Source: Pedobacter sp. BAL39
GTDB lineage: Bacteria > Bacteroidota > Bacteroidia > Sphingobacteriales > Sphingobacteriaceae
Assembly (NCBI RefSeq): GCF_000170795.1
Contig: NZ_ABCM01000012.1
Span: 1-64,000 of the forward strand
Length of the DNA stretch: 64,000 nucleotides
Direction of reading: 5' to 3'
In this document: in pieces, positions 53,444 to 61,245 of the stretch
Position numbering within the stretch: the stretch's first letter is position 1
Layout of the letters: each line of letters starts with the position of its first letter
Position numbers and translations under genes: made by a program
Notes under the pieces: generated by a model
What the model saw: only the letters and a program-made list of their open reading frames with translations
Database searches by the model: none
Told to the model about the DNA's origin: nothing

Positions 53444-54063
53444 GATGCAGCCTTACTTTGTTGACCAATCGACTGACTGTAATGTTTGTTGAACTCCCTT
53501 TTGAGCAGCTGAAGGCTCACGTATTCCTCCGCCTCCCATTGATCCAGGTAACTTCTCGCAGCAGGCCTGCGTTTATCAAAATAATCCGTCAGTGTGGCCG
53601 AAAAGACAATCTGAAACTTCTTCCTGGAAGCATTGATCAGCTGCATCACCCCTTTCTCAAAAGAAATCGTATTGACATAACTGGTGTACAACTTTCCCTG
53701 AGGAAAAATAAGGAGTAAGTTGCGGGGATCATCGAGCAGCTGCCCGGCGTAAGTCAGTGTATCCACAACATCCTTCCCCCTGTTTTCAGCAGCAAAGGCT
53801 CCGAGATACTTCAGGTACCATTGTTTATGGTAGACCTCATCCGTCACAAGCACATGAAATTGTCTTTTGAAAACTACTTTATTCAGCTGGAACATCAGGA
53901 ATCCATCCCACCAGCCCGAATGGTTTGACAGCAAAAGTATGGCCTCATCTTCTTTAAGCTGAAGCCGGTTATAGGTATAACTGGCAAAGTCCTTTTTGAT
54001 GATATAAGCGATATACCAGGAAAAGAACTGAAAGATGATAGGGCTTTTTCGGGACCTGTACAT
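53440..54063 (-). CDS. PlsC-type acyltransferase
   Basis: The 207-residue protein has the acyltransferase motif H.4D (HSGWWDG) and a second block FPQGKLYTS, corresponding to the lysophosphatidate-acyltransferase FPEG motif with Gln for Glu. An N-terminal amphipathic stretch (IIFQFFSWYIAYIIKKDF) may hold it to the membrane. It transfers an acyl chain to a hydroxyl, but the acceptor is unknown. It is shorter than typical PlsC (about 240). The overlap with the glycosyltransferase-like gene suggests acylation of the product of that protein. Confidence 0.85.
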   Translation of the reverse strand: MYRSRKSPIIFQFFSWYIAYIIKKDFASYTYNRLQLKEDEAILLLSNHSGWWDGFLMFQLNKVVFKRQFHVLVTDEVYHKQWYLKYLGAFAAENRGKDVVDTLTYAGQLLDDPRNLLLIFPQGKLYTSYVNTISFEKGVMQLINASRKKFQIVFSATLTDYFDKRRPAARSYLDQWEAEEYVSLQLLKREFNKHYSQSIGQQSKAAS

Positions 54064-54101
54064 CCCCCTAAAATGGGAAAAATAAGCATAAAATGCAAAG
54101 A

Positions 54102-54611
54102 CTAACTCAAATAAACGCGATCTTCTTCTCCCTCCACGTCGATTACGACATCCACATGTTCCTTAAGTACCGTAGCCATCTGCAACCCTACAAAATCTGT
54201 AGCGATCGGAAATATTTTATGGCTTCGGTCAACAAGTACGACGGTTCTGATTTTCTTATGTGGGGTATTCAGAAACACACCAAGTCCATAGGCCAACGTT
54301 TTGCCACTATTCAAAACATCGTCGACAAGGATGATGACTTTGTTCTTCCATTGGCTCTCATCGAGGTCAGTTTGTGCCACCAGTTTACTGTTGAGCCGGT
54401 CCAGATCAATCTTGAGCATGATAATTTTCAGGTCGGATATTTTAGACAACACCTTTTTCAGGCGTAACCCGATCTTATAACCACGGTCCCATATGCCGGC
54501 GAGTACAATTTCCTTTTCATCGAGATTGTCTTCCAGTATCTGGTAGGCGATTCTATTTATCTTTTGCTGTATCTGCTTTTTATCAAGAATGAGTAACTGC
54601 GATTCTGCCAT
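54102..54611 (-). CDS. Phosphoribosyltransferase, PyrR-like
   Basis: The 169-residue type I PRTase has the PRPP-binding motif IILVDDVLNSGKTLAYGL and a flexible-loop region before it. Size and C-terminal VVIDVEGEEDRVYL resemble PyrR (pyrimidine regulator/uracil phosphoribosyltransferase). RNA-binding regulation is not typical of Bacteroidota, so an enzymatic or uncertain role is more likely here. It is 38 bp upstream of the acyltransferase gene and in the same direction, and is divergent from the GIN-head gene. Confidence 0.8.
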   Translation of the reverse strand: MAESQLLILDKKQIQQKINRIAYQILEDNLDEKEIVLAGIWDRGYKIGLRLKKVLSKISDLKIIMLKIDLDRLNSKLVAQTDLDESQWKNKVIILVDDVLNSGKTLAYGLGVFLNTPHKKIRTVVLVDRSHKIFPIATDFVGLQMATVLKEHVDVVIDVEGEEDRVYLS

Positions 54612-54749
54612 TTGTCAATGCCTTATTTTATCCTACAAAAAGAACGATTTTAAGGGGCATATTCAAATATTTAAAAAATAATTTGCGCTTTCTGCAACGT
54701 TTTAAAAGAACATGCGTCTAATTTACAAACCCTAACCAGACCCTCGAAC

Positions 54750-55466
54750 ATGAAAAACATACAACTTTTCAAACCCCTGGCAGCGCTGCTATTGGCCTTT
54801 ACCATACACCCGACGCTTACAAAAGCGCAGTCCAGCAAAAATGTAGCATTGACCAACTTTAACGAAGTCAGTGTTTCCAGCGGCATCGATGTTTACCTTA
54901 CCCAAAGTAATTCAGAAAACATCCGCATCAGTGCGAATGAAGAAGTGCTCAAAAATGTGTTGATTGAAAAATCAGGCAGGGGGCTGGTCATCCGGTATAA
55001 AAACAGCAACGGAATGAACAGACTGCTTAAAGGGCAGGGCACAAAGATATACATCAACTATAAAAATATGGAAGTCATCAATGCCAGTGGAGGCAGTGAC
55101 GTATTTACCGAGAATACGTTGAAGTCGCCGCGACTTACGGTACATGCTTCAGGTGGGGCAGATGTAAAGCTTGATCTGGCGGTAAAAGACCTTCAGCTGA
55201 GCATCAGCGGCGGTGCGGATGCAAAATTAAAGGGAACAGCAACAAATATGGCTGTCAATTCCAGCGGCGGCAGTGACGTGCATGCCTTTGATCTGATTAC
55301 GGACTATGCAAAGGTCAGTTCAAGCGGAGGATCTGATGCCAATGTTTATGTCAATAAAGCCCTGGAGGCAAGTGCAAGTGGTGGAAGCGACATCACTTAC
55401 AAGGGAGATGCAGCGCTGAACAAAACATCATCCTCTAAAAGCGGAGATGTGCGCAAAGCCAACTAA
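54750..55466 (+). CDS. Exported head-GIN-domain protein (DUF2807)
   Basis: The 238-residue protein has a signal peptide (about 1-27; LLLAFTIHPTLTKAQ) and then a DUF2807 domain: VALTNFNEVSVSSGIDVYLTQ, then repeating ASGGSDV, ASGGADV, SSGGSDA turns (about 110-225). These predict a right-handed beta-helix-like stack of 20-residue rungs. Such proteins are common in Bacteroidota and may be surface or periplasmic adhesin-like proteins, with no known enzymatic role. It is a single gene followed by a strong terminator. Confidence 0.88.
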   Translation: MKNIQLFKPLAALLLAFTIHPTLTKAQSSKNVALTNFNEVSVSSGIDVYLTQSNSENIRISANEEVLKNVLIEKSGRGLVIRYKNSNGMNRLLKGQGTKIYINYKNMEVINASGGSDVFTENTLKSPRLTVHASGGADVKLDLAVKDLQLSISGGADAKLKGTATNMAVNSSGGSDVHAFDLITDYAKVSSSGGSDANVYVNKALEASASGGSDITYKGDAALNKTSSSKSGDVRKAN

Positions 55467-55485
55467 AGCCAGACCCTATATACGA

Positions 55486-55524
55486 CAAAACAGCCTGCTG
55501 AGTTGGATTCAGCAGGCTGTTTTG
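55486..55524. terminator. Bidirectional terminator after the GIN-head gene
   Basis: The arms caaaacagcctgctga and tcagcaggctgttttg form a 16-bp perfect stem with a 7-base loop. It separates the plus-strand gene from the converging gene at 55548. Confidence 0.9.
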
Positions 55525-55547
55525 CATTTAAAAACGACTGTTGGAGT

Positions 55548-55952
55548 TTATCCTTTTTTGTAAGGATAGTAAATGAAATTTGCACCTTCCGGCACAATCA
55601 CAAAAATGCACATGAAGTCTTCCGGTTTCTTATAACTTTTCATGAAAAGGGTCTTTTTTTCCGGGCTGATGATTCCTTTCTCCACAAACTCTTCGAATGT
55701 GGAAGCCTGAATGGTCCATTCTGTATTCAGCTCTTTCCGGTCAAGGATGACCTCACCAATGCTCACGGTATGCTGATGAGCGACAAATATAGGGTAGCTT
55801 GTAATCCCTTCCATCATCACCTCGACAGCAACCTCTTTCAGCGAGTCCGCATATAACTCAAGATCCTTCTCAAGACTCACCAAAGGACTTTGTTTCTTTT
55901 GCTCCTCTGCCCCGCCTTCCGGCTGCTGGGGCATCAATTCTTCTATATTCAT
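55548..55952 (-). CDS. Small acidic protein, function unknown
   Basis: The 134-residue protein has a Gln/Glu-rich N-terminus followed by a mixed region (SLEKDLELYADSLKEVAVEVM; GITSYPIFVAHQH; EEFVEKGIISPEKKTLFMKSYK). No signal peptide, membrane segment or catalytic motif is seen, and I cannot name a family. It starts 29 bp after rlmD and is probably cotranscribed with it. Confidence 0.75.
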   Translation of the reverse strand: MNIEELMPQQPEGGAEEQKKQSPLVSLEKDLELYADSLKEVAVEVMMEGITSYPIFVAHQHTVSIGEVILDRKELNTEWTIQASTFEEFVEKGIISPEKKTLFMKSYKKPEDFMCIFVIVPEGANFIYYPYKKG

Positions 55953-55981
55953 ACGATGATATACAATTAAATGATGACTGA

Positions 55982-57445
55982 TTAAACTGTAGCCTCAGGT
56001 GCCTCACTAAGCTCAGGTGCACCTCTGAAGGTAAGCAACACCACATTCTCGACATGCTGGGTATGTGGGAACATATCCACCGGTTTAATGCGCGTTACTT
56101 CATATTTTTCTTTTAACAATGCCAGGTCGCGTGCCTGTGTGGCGGCATTACAACTGACGTAGACGATCTTTTCGGCTTCCATCTCAAGCAGGCGTTCTAC
56201 GACATCGGCATGCATCCCTGCCCTTGGCGGGTCGGTGATCACCACATCTGGCTTACCATGTTCGGCGATAAAGTCGCGCGTGAGGATGTCTTTCATATCT
56301 CCGGCGTAGAAGATGGTATTTTCAATTCCATTCAGTTTAGAATTGAACTTTGCATCTTCAATAGCGGTAGGGACATATTCTACACCCACCACCTGTTTTA
56401 CGCTGCGCGCCACAAAGTTTGCAATGGTCCCAGCGCCGGTATATAAGTCGTACACCAGCTCGTCGCCAGAGAAACCGGCAAACTCTTTCGTGATCTTGTA
56501 AAGCTCATGTGCCTGATTGGAATTCGTCTGATAGAAGGACTTGGCACCAATCTTAAACTTCAGGCCATTCATCTCTTCAAAGATGTGGTCCCTGCCGGCA
56601 TAAGTCAACACCTCCTGATCAAAGATGGTGTCATTTTTTTTCTGGTTGAGGATATATAGAAGGGAAGTGATCTCCGGGAAGTTAGACTTCAGATACCCCA
56701 TCAGCCCATCGATCTGTTCCTGCTCAACATAAGCAAAAACCACCACCACCATGACCTCTCCTGTTGAAGAAGTACGGATGATGAGGTTGCGCAGGTTACC
56801 TTCATGGTTACGCAGGTCGTAGAAGGTCAATCCATGCTCCAGTGCATAGGCACGCACCTGATTTCTCAGGTTATTGGAAGGATCTGCCTGCAGGTAACAA
56901 TGGTCAATGTCAAGGATTTTATCAAAGCGCAGCGGCACATGAAAGCCCAGGGCATTCATTTCCAGCGCGACATCTCCGTCTTCTGGTGTAGCCATATCTG
57001 TTTTATTCAGCCAGCGTTTATTGGAAAACGTATATTCCAGTTTATTGCGATAATATTTATTTTCAGCAGAACCAAGGATCGGTTCCATTGCAGAGGTATC
57101 AATTTTTGCAAGTCGCTGTAGCGCCGCTTCAACATTTTTATGTTTAAACTGCAGCTGTGCATCATAGCCCATATGTTGCCATTTGCAGCCACCACAAGTA
57201 CCAAAATGCTGACAGAACGGATCCGTTCTCAGCTCTGAACCCTTTTGCAGGTTCTCAATGACTGCTTCTGCAAAATTCTTTTTCTTCTTTACCAGGCGAA
57301 CATCCACGACGTCACCAGGCACTGCTTTATCAACAAAGACAACCAGTTCATCTGCTTTACCTACGCCCTTGCCCTCTTCGGCAATGTCAATGATGCTTAA
57401 ATTTGGGATAATGGTTACCGTTCCGGATTTTCTGTTTCTACTCAT
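55982..57445 (-). CDS. rlmD: 23S rRNA (uracil-C5)-methyltransferase, RlmD/RumA family
   Basis: The 487-residue protein has an N-terminal TRAM domain (about 10-70), the Fe-S cluster cysteines in CQHFGTCGGCKWQH, a SAM-binding motif DLYTGAGTIANFVA and the TDPPRAGMH segment. The catalytic Cys is in VSCNAAT. It methylates uracil in 23S rRNA (U1939 or U747 class). Which of these positions it modifies cannot be read from the sequence, so the symbol is tentative. The next gene downstream is the small acidic protein. Confidence 0.9.
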   Translation of the reverse strand: MSRNRKSGTVTIIPNLSIIDIAEEGKGVGKADELVVFVDKAVPGDVVDVRLVKKKKNFAEAVIENLQKGSELRTDPFCQHFGTCGGCKWQHMGYDAQLQFKHKNVEAALQRLAKIDTSAMEPILGSAENKYYRNKLEYTFSNKRWLNKTDMATPEDGDVALEMNALGFHVPLRFDKILDIDHCYLQADPSNNLRNQVRAYALEHGLTFYDLRNHEGNLRNLIIRTSSTGEVMVVVVFAYVEQEQIDGLMGYLKSNFPEITSLLYILNQKKNDTIFDQEVLTYAGRDHIFEEMNGLKFKIGAKSFYQTNSNQAHELYKITKEFAGFSGDELVYDLYTGAGTIANFVARSVKQVVGVEYVPTAIEDAKFNSKLNGIENTIFYAGDMKDILTRDFIAEHGKPDVVITDPPRAGMHADVVERLLEMEAEKIVYVSCNAATQARDLALLKEKYEVTRIKPVDMFPHTQHVENVVLLTFRGAPELSEAPEATV

Positions 57446-57568
57446 TATTTCGCAAAAATAATGTTTTTTTCAGACGTTATATAATTGTTTTTGGGAGGGG
57501 AATAAATGCATGAGGCTTCCAGGGCATGATGAACATCAAGCCAAAGGGAGAACAATCAGTTGAGGTGT

Positions 57569-57679
57569 TTACTTGCCAAAGATATTCAGGATAAAGCCCA
57601 GAAGACCATTGACCATGTTAAAGTCCACGTCAAACTTTTCATCAACCAGAATAGTAATTTCTAAAATCTCTTTACTCAT
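57569..57679 (-). CDS. Possible 36-residue small protein
   Basis: A short frame encodes 36 residues starting MSKEILEITILVDEKFDVDF and ending in a hydrophobic stretch GLLGFILNIFGK. It has a reasonable codon pattern and lies in the 329-bp gap between rlmD and the TetR gene, in the same direction. An imperfect palindrome tatacc-aaaac-ggtata (57726-57742) lies 47 bp upstream. Chance occurrence cannot be excluded. Nothing else was recognised in this gap. Confidence 0.3.
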   Translation of the reverse strand: MSKEILEITILVDEKFDVDFNMVNGLLGFILNIFGK

Positions 57680-57774
57680 GACTATTTACGATTGCATAAT
57701 GCACAATATAGCCATTTATATACCATATACCAAAACGGTATACGTTAATATCCTATGAAATAATTAAAAAGAAA

Positions 57775-58350
57775 TTACAATGCGGCCTTCACCAGAAAAG
57801 GCAACAGCTCCTTCTGGAAGCTGACAAAGTTCTTGCGGACATCGGCATCGCTTACGGACGTGAAGGCGAAGGAAAACACAATGCTCTTACTTGCTTTCAG
57901 GAGAAACGCCAGCCCTTCTTTACGTGAGGGGTTATTTTTGAAATGATCGAGCTCCAGATACGCAGAGAGCAGCAATGATTCCAGCTGATCAGACAGGTGT
58001 TTTAAAAATTCCTGGGAATTCGCATTCTCCCGGACAAAGTCCCATCCGATAAATTCATTGCAAACGGTAAAGGTGAGGCGGCAGGTTTTCATCACCAAGG
58101 CCTTCAGATGCTCTTCTTCATTGGAAAACTGCGCTTTGTTGCGGAGAATTTCTTTCAGGTTGAGGTCCAGGTAGTCCATCAAAATGGCATCCAGCACCTG
58201 CTCCTTACTTTCAAAATACTTATATATCGTCGCCTTGGCAATACGCGCTTTTCTGGCGATCTCATTGACACTTGTCTTATGATAGCCATACTTCCTGAAC
58301 AACTCCTTAGCAGCCCTGATTATACTTTCTTTTATCTTCTCTGGTTCCAT
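57775..58350 (-). CDS. TetR/AcrR-family transcriptional regulator
   Basis: The 191-residue protein has the N-terminal TetR helix-turn-helix (about 10-55): IIRAAKELFRKYGYHKTSVN, then IAKATIYKYFESKEQVLDA. A helical ligand-binding region follows (about 70-190). It probably represses a gene set in response to a small hydrophobic ligand. It is adjacent (overlapping by one base) to the Rieske-like lipoprotein gene, and therefore cotranscribed. The target is unknown. Confidence 0.93.
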   Translation of the reverse strand: MEPEKIKESIIRAAKELFRKYGYHKTSVNEIARKARIAKATIYKYFESKEQVLDAILMDYLDLNLKEILRNKAQFSNEEEHLKALVMKTCRLTFTVCNEFIGWDFVRENANSQEFLKHLSDQLESLLLSAYLELDHFKNNPSRKEGLAFLLKASKSIVFSFAFTSVSDADVRKNFVSFQKELLPFLVKAAL

Positions 58351-58769
58351 CAGTTCCTTACCTGTATTGTATTATTGGTGGTGATCACCGTATATTTCTT
58401 GAGCGACAATTCTGCAGGTGCCTTCACCGGACTTCCATCCTCGAGGGAAAACTTTCCACCTGAGCATTTATCCGTAACCGTAAACGTTGGATCATCCAGG
58501 TCCAGCGGACATACCTTTTCGGGATTCACAGTGCTGCAACGGTCGTACGCAACATAGTTCCCACTTAAGGTCCTGTAAATGATCAAGCCGGCCACGCCAT
58601 GGCCTGAAATGATGACCGCTCCCCCCGGACTATTCAATTTAAGCAAAGCAGGGGTCGTTAAAAGTGCACTATAATTAACCGCAATATTGGGAATGTTGTT
58701 TCTTTCCTTTCCGCAGGCGGAAATCAGAAGCACCAATAAAAAAGCCGTTAAAACCTTCCTGATCATCAT
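58350..58769 (-). CDS. Lipoprotein resembling a Rieske domain without its histidine ligands
   Basis: The 139-residue protein has a lipoprotein signal (LLVLLISAC, lipid Cys near 19). The C-terminal half follows the Rieske fold: YDRCSTVNPEKVCPLDLDD, then DKCSGGKFSLEDGSPVKAPA, then LSLKKYTV. In real Rieske proteins the cluster box reads C.H and C..H; here both His positions are Thr or Ser/Gly. It probably cannot hold a normal Rieske [2Fe-2S] cluster; a disulfide or other metal is possible. It is cotranscribed with pheS (2 bp after it) and the TetR gene. Confidence 0.7.
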   Translation of the reverse strand: MMIRKVLTAFLLVLLISACGKERNNIPNIAVNYSALLTTPALLKLNSPGGAVIISGHGVAGLIIYRTLSGNYVAYDRCSTVNPEKVCPLDLDDPTFTVTDKCSGGKFSLEDGSPVKAPAELSLKKYTVITTNNTIQVRN

Positions 58770-58771
58770 TA

Positions 58772-59809
58772 TTAGATCAGGGAAGTTTTATATTGTTTCA
58801 GGAAGCGCGCATCGTTCTCAGAGAAGAAACGCAGGTCCTTAATTTCATATTTAAGGTTGGCAATCCTTTCGATGCCCATCCCGAATGCAAAACCGCTATA
58901 TTTTTTTGAGTCTATGCCGCAGTTTTCCAGAACGTTCGGATCAACCATACCACAGCCCAGGATTTCCACCCAACCGCTGTACTTGCACATAGGGCAGCCG
59001 GCACCTTTACAGATCGTACAGGAGATGTCCATTTCCGCCGATGGCTCCGTAAAAGGAAAATAAGATGGGCGGAACCTTACTTTAGTACCCTCTCCATATA
59101 GTTCCTGCACAAAGTAGAACAACGTTTGCTTGAGGTCTGCAAAAGAAACATTTTCATCCACATATAACCCTTCGATCTGGTGGAAGAAACAGTGTGCCCT
59201 GGCGGAGATCGCTTCATTGCGGTATACACGTCCCGGCATGATCGCCCGGAAAGGCGGCTTGCCATGCTCCATCATGCGTACCTGCACAGATGAAGTATGG
59301 GTACGCAGGGCGATGTCACCCTTTTCGCCCCCTTTTTTAATGAAGAACGTATCCTGCATGTCGCGCGCAGGGTGCTCTTCAGGGAAGTTCAGGGCAGAGA
59401 AATTGTGCCAGTCGTCCTCAATTTCGGGGCCTTCGGCAACCACAAAACCAAGCTTACTAAAAATCTCGATGATTTCCCTTCTTACAAGGGCCAGAGGATG
59501 ACGTGAGCCCACATCAAAACCTTCACCTGGCAGCGTAAGGTCCAGGCCACTATCTTTTGAAGATACGGCAACCTCCGTTTCTTCTTTGAGCGACTGGTAC
59601 CTGGCTTCTGCCAGTTGTTTAAATTCATTTAAAACTTTCCCCAGTGTTCTTTTCTCCTCTGGTGAAACAGCCTTAAACTCATCAAATATATCTTTGATTA
59701 TTCCTTTGGTACCAAGGAATTTAATACGGAATTGTTCTAATTCGTCTGCGTTGCTGGTAGAAAACGCATTTATTTCTGCGGTATACTGTGTTATCTTATC
59801 TTGTAACAT
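58772..59809 (-). CDS. pheS: Phenylalanine-tRNA ligase, alpha subunit
   Basis: The 345-residue class II synthetase subunit has the N-terminal coiled coil (about 1-90), motif 2 with FHQIEGLYVDE and RFRPSYFPFTEPSAEMD, and motif 3 GMGIERIANLKY. The cysteine-rich CTICKGAGCPMC segment is common in this branch. It charges tRNA-Phe together with PheT, whose gene is not in the window. It is the first gene of a short minus-strand transcript with the Rieske-like lipoprotein and the TetR gene. Confidence 0.95.
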   Translation of the reverse strand: MLQDKITQYTAEINAFSTSNADELEQFRIKFLGTKGIIKDIFDEFKAVSPEEKRTLGKVLNEFKQLAEARYQSLKEETEVAVSSKDSGLDLTLPGEGFDVGSRHPLALVRREIIEIFSKLGFVVAEGPEIEDDWHNFSALNFPEEHPARDMQDTFFIKKGGEKGDIALRTHTSSVQVRMMEHGKPPFRAIMPGRVYRNEAISARAHCFFHQIEGLYVDENVSFADLKQTLFYFVQELYGEGTKVRFRPSYFPFTEPSAEMDISCTICKGAGCPMCKYSGWVEILGCGMVDPNVLENCGIDSKKYSGFAFGMGIERIANLKYEIKDLRFFSENDARFLKQYKTSLI

Positions 59810-59917
59810 GAGGCCAAATATACAGCTAATTATACAATATATTTATAATCGCCGGGTCCAAAAATCAACTTGGGAGCAATCTCCGATAGGAAAATAGACC
59901 CGGCGAAAAAGAAAATA

Positions 59918-61105
59918 CTAGATCACACCAAGGGCCTTACCAACTTTGGTAAAGGCGGCGATGGCTTTATCAAGGTGATGCTGTTCGTGGGCTGCCGACA
60001 ACTGCACGCGGATACGTGCCTTGCCCTGTCCCACTACAGGATAATAGAAACCAATCACATAAATGCCTTCCTCCAGCATTTTAGCCGCAAATTCCTGCGC
60101 CAGTTTGGCCTCATACAACATCACCGGAACGATTGGGTGTACCCCCGGTTTAATATCAAATCCTGCTGCCGTCATTTTCTCCCGGAAATACATGGTATTG
60201 CGTTCCAGTTTATCCCTCAGGTCGGTGGTCTCACTCAGCATATCCAGTACCGCAACGGAAGCACCGGCAATGGCAGGCGCCAGCGTATTGGAGAACAGGT
60301 AAGGCCTTGAGCGTTGACGCAGCATGTCTATAATTTCTTTCTTACCAGCAGTAAAACCACCGGAAGCACCCCCCAGGGCTTTACCCAACGTGCCGGTAAT
60401 GATATCCACGCGATCCATCACATTAAAATGTTCATGTGTACCGCGGCCGGTTTTGCCAATAAAGCCAGTACAGTGTGACTCGTCAATCATCACCAGTGCC
60501 TCATATTTATCAGCAAGGTCACAAATCTGATCAAGTGGAGCAATGACACCATCCATTGAAAAGGCACCATCAGTTACAATAATACGGTGTCTCGCATCTT
60601 TGGCGGCAATCAGTTGCTGCTCCAGGTCGGCCATATCTGCATTTTTATAGCGGAAACGTTTCGCTTTACACAAGCGCACGCCGTCAATAATTGAAGCGTG
60701 GTTGAGCTCGTCTGAAATAATCGCATCCTGGTCATTAAACAGCGGTTCGAAAACACCCCCGTTTGCATCAAAAGCTGCAGCATATAAGATGGTATCTTCG
60801 GTACCGAGGAACCTGCTTAGTTTTTCCTCCAGCTCTTTATGTACATCCTGGGTTCCGCAGATAAACCGTACCGAAGACATGCCATAGCCATATTTGTCAA
60901 TCGCCTGTTTAGCAGCCTCAGTCACACGGGCATCTGCCGACAAACCCAAATAGTTGTTTGCACAGAAGTTGATCACTTCCTGACCAGTACTTACTTTGAT
61001 GTCTGCACCCTGAGGAGTGACAATCACACGTTCGCGCTTAAATAAACCGTCTTTTTCTATTTGCTCCAGTTCTTGTTGTAGAACGGGTTTTAATGTTTTA
61101 TACAT
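59918..61105 (-). CDS. kbl: 2-amino-3-ketobutyrate CoA ligase (glycine C-acetyltransferase)
   Basis: The start at MYKTLKPVLQQELEQIEKDG (61105) gives 395 residues, the normal length; an ATG 21 bp upstream is also in frame. This PLP enzyme of the alpha-oxoamine synthase family has INFCANNYLGL, MIDESHCTGFIGKTGRG and the PLP-lysine in ITGTLGKALGGASGG. It converts 2-amino-3-ketobutyrate and CoA to glycine and acetyl-CoA in threonine breakdown. Related sphingolipid-forming serine palmitoyltransferases share this fold, but the length and motifs fit Kbl better. Threonine dehydrogenase is not adjacent. Confidence 0.9.
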   Translation of the reverse strand: MYKTLKPVLQQELEQIEKDGLFKRERVIVTPQGADIKVSTGQEVINFCANNYLGLSADARVTEAAKQAIDKYGYGMSSVRFICGTQDVHKELEEKLSRFLGTEDTILYAAAFDANGGVFEPLFNDQDAIISDELNHASIIDGVRLCKAKRFRYKNADMADLEQQLIAAKDARHRIIVTDGAFSMDGVIAPLDQICDLADKYEALVMIDESHCTGFIGKTGRGTHEHFNVMDRVDIITGTLGKALGGASGGFTAGKKEIIDMLRQRSRPYLFSNTLAPAIAGASVAVLDMLSETTDLRDKLERNTMYFREKMTAAGFDIKPGVHPIVPVMLYEAKLAQEFAAKMLEEGIYVIGFYYPVVGQGKARIRVQLSAAHEQHHLDKAIAAFTKVGKALGVI

Positions 61106-61245
61106 ACTATTTTCTGCTTGTTGCAACCAAAGTTATGAAAATATCGTCTTTCAGAACAACCTGTAAACCACGATTCCAAACTTTAACATGACAATTGTGT
61201 TAAAAATTAATTTACATCACCGATATTTAGGCCATAATCGACCAT

